Origin: Haloechinothrix sp033042135
Lineage (GTDB): Bacteria > Actinomycetota > Actinomycetes > Mycobacteriales > Pseudonocardiaceae
NCBI RefSeq assembly: GCF_033042135.1
Contig: NZ_WBXM01000003.1
Span: forward strand, 186,001 to 250,000
DNA: 64,000 nucleotides
Direction of reading: 5' to 3'
Position 1 is the stretch's first letter. Every line of letters starts with the position of its first letter. The translations under genes were made by a program, and so were the position numbers. Shown piece by piece: positions 58,574-64,000 of this stretch. Under the pieces are notes generated by a model. The model was not told the DNA's origin. It worked only from the letters and a program-made list of their open reading frames with translations, and ran no database searches.

Positions 58574-59362
58574 GTGTCACGCCGTGGCGCTGGGGCCGGT
58601 GAGGTGAAGGTGAGTGGAGTGAGCGAGCCAGACGCGAGGGGGACACTCGGCACGGTCCGCAATGCCGTGCTGCTGCTGGAGCTGCTGTCGGAGGGGCCTG
58701 CTCTCCAGCAGCTCACCGATCTGGCCGAACGCTCCGGCCTGTCGGTGCCCACGGTGCACCGGCTGCTGCGATCCCTGGTGCTGGCGGACCTGGTCGAGCA
58801 AGATCCGTCGTCCTCCCGCTACGGGCTCGGCCCCGAGGTCGCGCGGCTGGCGCAGCGCTACCTCGCGCGCCAGCCGATCCTCGGCGCGCTGGCGCCCTAC
58901 CTGGTGCCGTTGCGGGACGCGATCGGCCAGACGGTCCACGTGGCGATGCTGGTGCGCGGCAGCGTCGTCTACGTCGACCGGATCGATGGTGCCGACGGCG
59001 GGCCGTATCGCGACACGCACCGGGTACACGCGGCGCTCGACACGGCCGCGGGCAGGGTGCTCGCGGCCTGTGCGGGAGAGCACGGCTGGCAGCGCGCGCT
59101 TGAGGCTGCGCGGGTCACCGATCGCGACCGGGCCGAAGCCGAGCGGGAGGCATGGCGTGCCGCGCCGTACCTGGTCACCGAGGGGCACTCGGCGCAGGAA
59201 CCGAGCGAGGTGGCCGTGCCGGTCACCGACGGGCACGGCACAACGGTGGCCGCGCTCGCCGCCACGATCCCGCCGGTGACCTCGGAGGAAGCGCTCAACA
59301 AGATCACAGCCCAGCTGTCGCGCGCGGCACACGCTGCGGGAAGGACGGTGGGGCATGGCTGA
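58574..59362 (+). CDS. IclR family transcriptional regulator
   Basis: A 262-residue regulator. The winged helix has LQQLTDLAERSGLSVPTVHRLLRSLV and SRYGLGPEV; the C-terminal effector domain has RIDGADGG, RVHAALDTAAGRVLAA and VAVPVTDGHG. IclR proteins often control uptake and breakdown of aromatic or organic acids and bind palindromes near divergent promoters. Two such palindromes lie between this gene and the liv-type operon, so it very likely controls both. The last 8 nt overlap the synthetase-like gene. Confidence 0.9.
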   Translation: MSRRGAGAGEVKVSGVSEPDARGTLGTVRNAVLLLELLSEGPALQQLTDLAERSGLSVPTVHRLLRSLVLADLVEQDPSSSRYGLGPEVARLAQRYLARQPILGALAPYLVPLRDAIGQTVHVAMLVRGSVVYVDRIDGADGGPYRDTHRVHAALDTAAGRVLAACAGEHGWQRALEAARVTDRDRAEAEREAWRAAPYLVTEGHSAQEPSEVAVPVTDGHGTTVAALAATIPPVTSEEALNKITAQLSRAAHAAGRTVGHG

Positions 59363-61175
59363 TCGCGACGTGCCGCACGAGCTGGCCCGCTGGGCCGACA
59401 TCGCCGACGAGCTCGCCTGGGCACGGCCGTGGCAGCGGCTGTACCAGCCGACCGGCGAGTACGGCAGGTGGTTCGAGGGAGGGCGGTTCAACCTCGCGGT
59501 CAACTGCGTCGACCGGCACCTCGAACTAGCGGGGGAGCGGACCGCGCTGTACTGGGAAGGGGAACCGGGAGACCGGCGCGAACTGACCTACCGCCAGCTG
59601 CACGGGGAGGTCGTCCGGCTGGCACGCGCGCTGCGTCTGCTTGGCGTCGGCAGCGGCGACCGGGTCGCGTTGCACACCGGGTGGCTGCCGGAGACCGTCG
59701 TGGCGATGCTGGCCTGCGCCCGGATCGGCGCGATACACGCGCTGTTCCCGGTGCCGCTACCGGTGGAGGCGCTGGCCGAGCGCCTTGACGATTTCCGCCC
59801 CCGGGTGCTGATCACTCAGGACGGGGCGTGGCGGCACGGCGCGATCCTGCCTCTCAAGGCGCGTGCGGACGAGGCGCTCGGTGCGCTCGGCGGCATCGAG
59901 CACACCATCGTGGTGCGCCGTACCGGAGTGGATGTCTCCTGGTACGCGGGCGACCGGTGGCTGCACGAGCTGCTGGCCGAGGCCGCCGCCGAGGCCGGGA
60001 GCGAACCCGAGCCGGGCACGTTCGACCCCGAGCAGCCGGTGATGGCCAGTCACCTGGCCAACCGGCGCGGCCGGCCGGTGACGGTGCTGCACGGAGCCGC
60101 CACGCTGGCGGTGTCGTCGCTGGCGGTCCATCGCTACGGGATCGCCGACGAGGGGGTGTTCTGGTGCGCCGCCGACGTTTCGTGGGTGGGCGCGCAGGCA
60201 CACGGTGTCTACGGCCCGCTGCTCGCCGGCGCGGCGGCGGTGATGTTCGAGGGCACGCTGGATGTGCCGACGCGGCATCGCGCATGGGACATCGTGCGCC
60301 GTTACGGGGTCGGCACGTTGCTGACCACACCGACTGTCGCGCGGATGTTGCGCGGATGGTCCCGCAGGCCTCCCGAGGCGACTGCGGTCGAGCACCTGCG
60401 GCGGATCGTGACGATGGCGGAACCGGTGGAACCGGAGCTGGCCCGGTGGTTGGCAGCGGACGTCGGTCGTCACCGCGTCACTGTGGCCGACGCATGGGGC
60501 CAGGTCGAGCTCGGTGGCATCGCGTCGGTCGATCCGCCCGTGGCTCCCCGGTCACTGCCCGACCCCGGTTTCACGATCGTCGACGGCGACGGCAACGAGG
60601 TGCCTGCTGGTCATCGGGGTGAGCTGGTGCTGCGCCGCCCGTGGGCGGGAACGTTGCGCGCGATGGAGGGCAGCGGCGCCGCGGACGTCCGGCAACGCCA
60701 CTGGCACCGCCCGCCGGTGTACTCCACCCATGATCTCGCGCGCCGCGCGCCCGACGGCTCGCTGGAGTTCCTCGGCCGCATGGACGAGGTCGTCAGCGTC
60801 TCCGGTCAGCTGGTCTCGCTCGGCGAGGTACGTCAGGTGCTGCTGGAGCACCCGTTCGTGACAGCCGCCGAGGTGGTGGAACGGGCCGACCAGCGACTCG
60901 GCCGGTCGCTGGCGGCTGTGGTGGCGCTCACCGGCGACGTGACCGCCGACGCCGTCCTTGCCGGAGTGGCCAGGGAGCTGCTGGACACGGTCCGGGAGCT
61001 GCTCGGCGGGCTCGCACGGCCACGTGGCTTGGCCGTCATCGACCGGTTCGGTGACGAGCTGTCACCTGATGCCCTGCGTCGGGCCCTGGCACTGCTGATG
61101 GCAGGAGCGAGGGAGGATCCCGTCAGCCTGACCTGGGAGCAGGTGCTCGCGGCCGCGGCGGCAGCGCAGCCGTAA
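59355..61175 (+). CDS. Degenerate acetyl-CoA synthetase-like protein
   Basis: A 606-residue protein with the full length and fold of acetyl/propionyl-CoA synthetases (FNLAVNCVDRH, DRVALHTGWLPETVVAMLACAR, FWCAADVSWVGAQAHGVYGPLLAG). Key catalytic parts are altered. The nucleotide loop (family YTSGSTGxPKG) reads ASHLANRRGRPVT. The A5 region is AWGQVELGG instead of WWQTETGG. The C-terminal PKTRSGKIMRR segment with its catalytic Lys is absent (ELSPDALRRAL). It overlaps iclR by 8 nt. It may bind an acyl-adenylate or CoA ligand without catalysis; this is inference. Confidence 0.85.
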   Translation: MADRDVPHELARWADIADELAWARPWQRLYQPTGEYGRWFEGGRFNLAVNCVDRHLELAGERTALYWEGEPGDRRELTYRQLHGEVVRLARALRLLGVGSGDRVALHTGWLPETVVAMLACARIGAIHALFPVPLPVEALAERLDDFRPRVLITQDGAWRHGAILPLKARADEALGALGGIEHTIVVRRTGVDVSWYAGDRWLHELLAEAAAEAGSEPEPGTFDPEQPVMASHLANRRGRPVTVLHGAATLAVSSLAVHRYGIADEGVFWCAADVSWVGAQAHGVYGPLLAGAAAVMFEGTLDVPTRHRAWDIVRRYGVGTLLTTPTVARMLRGWSRRPPEATAVEHLRRIVTMAEPVEPELARWLAADVGRHRVTVADAWGQVELGGIASVDPPVAPRSLPDPGFTIVDGDGNEVPAGHRGELVLRRPWAGTLRAMEGSGAADVRQRHWHRPPVYSTHDLARRAPDGSLEFLGRMDEVVSVSGQLVSLGEVRQVLLEHPFVTAAEVVERADQRLGRSLAAVVALTGDVTADAVLAGVARELLDTVRELLGGLARPRGLAVIDRFGDELSPDALRRALALLMAGAREDPVSLTWEQVLAAAAAAQP

Positions 61176-61212
61176 CCGGCACGGTGCGCACGCGAGCCGG
61201 GACGGTGCCGGA

Positions 61213-61218
61213 TAGGCT
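61213..61218 (+). promoter_or_regulatory. Leaderless-type -10 box for the HIT gene
   Basis: TAGGCT ends 7 nt before ATG 61226; no ribosome site lies in between. Confidence 0.5.
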
Positions 61219-61225
61219 CGCGCCC

Positions 61226-61576
61226 ATGAGCGAGACACTGTTCGAGCAGATCATCGATCGCGAGGTCCCGGCCGACATCGTGCACGAGACCGAGACCACG
61301 TTGGCGTTCCGGGACATCAACCCGAGGGCCCCGGTACACGTGCTGGTGATCCCCAAGACCCGCTACCGTAACGTGGCCGAGCTGGCAGCGGCGGACCCTC
61401 GGCTGCTCGCCGACGTGCTGAGCACCGCCGCGACGGTCGCCGAACAGGAGGGGATCGCCGAGGCCGGCTACCGGGTGACGTTCAATACCGGGGACGACGG
61501 TGGTCAGACGGTTTACCACGTGCACGCCCACGTGCTCGGCGGCGCGCCGTTGGGGCCAGAGGCCGCGCCCCGGTGA
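61226..61576 (+). CDS. HIT domain nucleotide hydrolase (HINT type)
   Basis: A 116-residue histidine-triad protein. LFEQIIDREVPADIVHE and the triad VYHVHAHVLGG (HxHxH) are diagnostic. HINT enzymes split AMP-lysine and similar phosphoramidates. An upstream in-frame extension to 61184 lacks family character; the leaderless-type promoter fixes ATG 61226. It precedes phoH as in Streptomyces. Confidence 0.94.
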   Translation: MSETLFEQIIDREVPADIVHETETTLAFRDINPRAPVHVLVIPKTRYRNVAELAAADPRLLADVLSTAATVAEQEGIAEAGYRVTFNTGDDGGQTVYHVHAHVLGGAPLGPEAAPR

Positions 61577-61621
61577 GATCTCACCTGCCCGGCTCGGCTG
61601 CGCGGCGTAATAAGAAACGGC

Positions 61622-61627
61622 TAGCAT
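61622..61627 (+). promoter_or_regulatory. Candidate -10 box for phoH-ybeY
   Basis: TAGCAT follows a locally AT-rich stretch (TAATAAGAAA). Start near 61634, leader of about 130 nt. Confidence 0.4.
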
Positions 61628-61763
61628 CGAGGTGACGGACACGATCGGCGCGCAGGCGTGCGAACGGTGAACGCGGACAGGGCGTGGCGCGGGGTGCACC
61701 GCGCGTAGGCAGGAAAGTGGACACGACAGGGAAGCATCGGAAGGAAGCAGGACCGAAAGGCAC

Positions 61764-62864
61764 GTGGCCGGTATCGCACCCGAGGGAGCCGGAGGCTCCG
61801 AGATTCCACAGCAACACACGCAACACCAGTCACAGCACGCTGCGGCGGGCTCGGTGACGACCGATCCCGCCGAATCCCGGTTCCCGATCCCCTCGGCAGC
61901 CACGCTCACGCTGCTGGGTTCGGGCGACGAGAACCTGGTCGTCCTCGAGGAGCTGCTCGCCGCGGACGTGCACGTGCGGGGCAACGAGGTGACGTTGACC
62001 GGCCCACGGGCCGAGGTGGCGTTCGCCGAACAGGTGTTCTCCGAGCTCGTGACGCTGGCCACGAGCGGGCAACAGGTCGGGCCGGACGCGGTGCGCCGCA
62101 CCGTCGGCATGCTCACCGCGGGCACGGCCGAATCGCCCGCGGACGTGCTGAGCATGAACATCCTGTCCCGCAGGGGCAGGACTATCCGCCCGAAAACCCT
62201 CAACCAGAAGACCTACGTGGAGGCGATCGCCGCGCACACCGTGGTGTTCGGCATCGGGCCTGCCGGAACAGGTAAGACCTACCTCGCCATGGCCAAGGCC
62301 GTACAGGCGTTGCAGGCCAAGGAGATCAACCGGATCATCCTGACCCGCCCCGCGGTGGAAGCCGGGGAGCGGTTGGGTTACCTGCCGGGGACGCTCTACG
62401 AGAAGATCGATCCGTACCTGCGGCCGCTGTACGATGCGCTGCACGACATGGTGGACCCGGAGACGATCCCGGCGTTGATCCAGGCGGGCACTATCGAGAT
62501 CGCGCCGCTGGCGTACATGCGGGGGCGGACACTGAACGACGCGTTCATCATCCTCGACGAGGCGCAGAACACCACCCCGGAGCAAATGAAGATGTTCCTC
62601 ACCCGGCTGGGATTCAGCTCCAAGATCGTGGTGACCGGCGACATCACCCAGGTGGATCTGCCCGGGGGGCAGCGCAGCGGCCTGCGCGTCGTCCGGGAGA
62701 TCCTCCACGACATCGATGACGTCCACTTCTCCTACCTGACCAGTGACGACGTGGTGCGGCACCGGCTGGTCAGCGATATCGTCGACGCCTACGAGAAGTG
62801 GCAGGCCTCCGGTGACGGTGGTGCCTCCGGTGCGTCCGGTGCCGCCGCGGGAGGGAACGCATGA
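61764..62864 (+). CDS. phoH: PhoH family ATPase
   Basis: A 366-residue PhoH protein. A Gln/His-rich N-terminus of about 35 residues precedes a KH-like region and the ATPase core, with Walker A GPAGTGKTYLA, the family segment TRPAVEAGERLGYLPG and Walker B FIILDEAQNTTPEQ. PhoH proteins probably act on RNA and partner YbeY, encoded next. GTG follows GAAAGG. The Gly/Ala/Ser tail overlaps ybeY by 4 nt. Confidence 0.95.
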   Translation: MAGIAPEGAGGSEIPQQHTQHQSQHAAAGSVTTDPAESRFPIPSAATLTLLGSGDENLVVLEELLAADVHVRGNEVTLTGPRAEVAFAEQVFSELVTLATSGQQVGPDAVRRTVGMLTAGTAESPADVLSMNILSRRGRTIRPKTLNQKTYVEAIAAHTVVFGIGPAGTGKTYLAMAKAVQALQAKEINRIILTRPAVEAGERLGYLPGTLYEKIDPYLRPLYDALHDMVDPETIPALIQAGTIEIAPLAYMRGRTLNDAFIILDEAQNTTPEQMKMFLTRLGFSSKIVVTGDITQVDLPGGQRSGLRVVREILHDIDDVHFSYLTSDDVVRHRLVSDIVDAYEKWQASGDGGASGASGAAAGGNA

Positions 62865-63430
62865 GCATCGAGATCGCCAACGAGTCCGGGGTCGCCGTCG
62901 ACGAGGGTTCGCTCATCGCCGTCGCCCGGTTCGCGCTGGACAAGATGCAGGTGAGCCCGCTGGCGGAGCTGGCGATCTCGCTGGTCACGCTGCAGACGAT
63001 GGAGGACCTGCACGAGCGGTGGATGGAGCTGCCCGGCCCCACCGACGTCATGGCCTTCCCGATGGACGAGCTGGGCGGCAGGCGGCCCGACGCGCCGGAC
63101 ACGTCTCCCGCGCTGCTCGGCGACATCGTGCTGTGCCCGGCGTTCGCCGGGGACCAGGCGCGCACCGCGGGACACGCGCTCGACGAGGAGCTGCGCCTGC
63201 TGACCGTGCACGGGGTGCTGCACCTGCTCGGTTACGACCACGCCGAACCGGAGGAGGAGCGCGAGATGTTCGGGCTCCAGCGCCGGATCCTGGACGAGTA
63301 CACGGTCGCGGCCCGCGACGCCCAGCGCCGCACCAGGCAACGCAGTGCCGATGACAGGCTGCTTGGCGTCGTCGGCCTCGACGGCCCGGCCACGCCGGGT
63401 GACGGCGCGCGGCGGCAGCGAGGTCGTTGA
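62861..63430 (+). CDS. ybeY: Endoribonuclease YbeY
   Basis: A 189-residue zinc endoribonuclease that matures the 3' end of 16S rRNA and helps discard faulty ribosomes. The metal motif is HGVLHLLGYDH (H-x3-H-x5-H). TDVMAFPMDE and GDIVLCP are conserved. The C-terminal 40 residues after the metal site are Arg-rich and longer than usual. ATG overlaps the phoH stop. Confidence 0.96.
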   Translation: MSIEIANESGVAVDEGSLIAVARFALDKMQVSPLAELAISLVTLQTMEDLHERWMELPGPTDVMAFPMDELGGRRPDAPDTSPALLGDIVLCPAFAGDQARTAGHALDEELRLLTVHGVLHLLGYDHAEPEEEREMFGLQRRILDEYTVAARDAQRRTRQRSADDRLLGVVGLDGPATPGDGARRQRGR

Positions 63431-63436
63431 CCCGCC

Positions 63437-64000
63437 ATGATCAACTCCGCTGTCCTGGTGACGCTGGCGGTGGTGCTGGTGCTCCTCGGCGGGGTGTTCG
63501 CCGCCGCCGATGCCGCGATCAGCACGGTCTCCCACGCCAGGGTGCGGGATCTCGCCCGCGTCCGGCGCGCAGGGGCGGGCCAGCTCGGGTCGGTGCTCGA
63601 TGAGCGGCGACGCCATATCAACCTGCTGCTCCTGTTACGGCTCGGCTGTGAGGTGACCGCAACGGTGCTGGTCACGGTGGCGGCGCTGCGGGCCATCGAC
63701 ACCGAGTGGCTGGCACTGACCGCGGCGGCGGTGACCATGCTGGTGGTCAGCTACGTCCTGGTGGGGGTGGGACCGCGCACACTTGGCAGGCAACACCCGT
63801 ACGCGGTCGGCCTCGCGCTGGCCGGTCCGGTACGGGTGCTCGGCTGGGTGCTCGGGCCGCTGAGCAGGCTGCTCATCGTGCTGGGTAACGCGATCACCCC
63901 GGGCAAGGGCTTCCGCGAAGGACCATTCACCAGCGAGGTCGAGGTGCGCGAGCTGGTCGACCTCGCCCAGCAACGCGGCATCGTCGGCACCGGTGAGCGC
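63437..64000 (+). CDS. CNNM-domain (HlyC/CorC-type) membrane protein, 3' truncated
   Basis: The gene starts 6 nt after the ybeY stop and runs off the right edge; 188 residues are visible. An N-terminal span (AVLVTLAVVLVLLGGVFAAADAA in two parts), two more spans (about residues 80-115) and the family step FTSEVEVRELVDLAQQRG mark a CNNM transmembrane domain that normally precedes paired CBS domains and a CorC domain. Such proteins are linked to magnesium or cobalt efflux. The order ybeY then this gene matches Rv2367c-Rv2366c. Confidence 0.85.
   Translation, partial: MINSAVLVTLAVVLVLLGGVFAAADAAISTVSHARVRDLARVRRAGAGQLGSVLDERRRHINLLLLLRLGCEVTATVLVTVAALRAIDTEWLALTAAAVTMLVVSYVLVGVGPRTLGRQHPYAVGLALAGPVRVLGWVLGPLSRLLIVLGNAITPGKGFREGPFTSEVEVRELVDLAQQRGIVGTGER

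Noticed and set aside
1..64000. tRNA, rRNA, CRISPR, insertion sequence or attachment-site signals
   Set aside because: No T-arm-like motifs with a matching acceptor, no regularly spaced repeats, no transposase or integrase genes and no terminal inverted repeats were seen.

Overview
The window is high-GC (about 70 percent by eye), densely packed DNA from an actinomycete chromosome. The core gene order rne-rplU-rpmA-obg-proB-nadD-rsfS-gpgP-degV-comEA-comEC-holA-rpsT-lepA-hemW-hrcA-dnaJ-rsmE-HIT-phoH-ybeY is the one shared by mycobacteria and their relatives. Frequent GTG starts, ATGA overlaps, many starts 6 to 8 nt after a TANNNT box (leaderless transcripts), and a GlnX-GlnH-PknG cluster also fit. 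A member of the Pseudonocardiaceae is a reasonable guess but is inference. I found no tRNA, rRNA, insertion sequence, prophage or CRISPR array.

Layout. 1-6548: a signalling operon of membrane sensor GlnX (5' cut by the window edge), lipoprotein GlnH, kinase PknG, a PP2C phosphatase and a VWA protein; kinase and phosphatase carry a matching zinc-ribbon module. 6.7-10.7 kb: ndk, a drug-efflux type ABC exporter, a SelW-like redox protein and a DUF488 protein. 10.8-13.0 kb: a secreted subtilase followed 4 nt later by an endonuclease V homolog that lacks two of three metal ligands. 13.0-26.9 kb: RNase E with a 0.77-kb leader, ribosomal proteins, Obg, ProB, NadD, RsfS, GpgP, DegV, ComEA and ComEC. 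26.9-32 kb: a lipoprotein peptidase, thrC behind a SAM-I riboswitch, holA and rpsT. 32-39.6 kb: a VOC protein, lepA, a nitronate monooxygenase-like enzyme, a hydrolase, a dehydrogenase, small membrane proteins, an orphan barstar homolog and an enoyl-CoA hydratase.

39.6-45.6 kb is an assimilatory sulfate reduction operon on the minus strand: leader peptide, sulfite reductase sirA, a CysX-position zinc ribbon, cysH, cysD, cysN and a sirohydrochlorin chelatase. Together they take sulfate through APS to sulfide and supply siroheme. 45.8-50.3 kb holds hemW, hrcA, dnaJ and rsmE.

50.3-61.2 kb is an accessory block set into the otherwise conserved rsmE-HIT-phoH order. It is a seven-gene minus-strand operon (livG, fadD-like ligase, livH, livM, substrate-binding lipoprotein, livF, PaaK-like ligase) facing an IclR regulator that overlaps a degenerate acyl-CoA synthetase. 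Two related 17-bp operators lie in the divergent promoter region, one inside the livG promoter. Import of an organic acid and its activation to a CoA thioester under IclR control is the likely theme; the substrate is unknown. The window ends in phoH-ybeY and a truncated CNNM/CBS protein gene.
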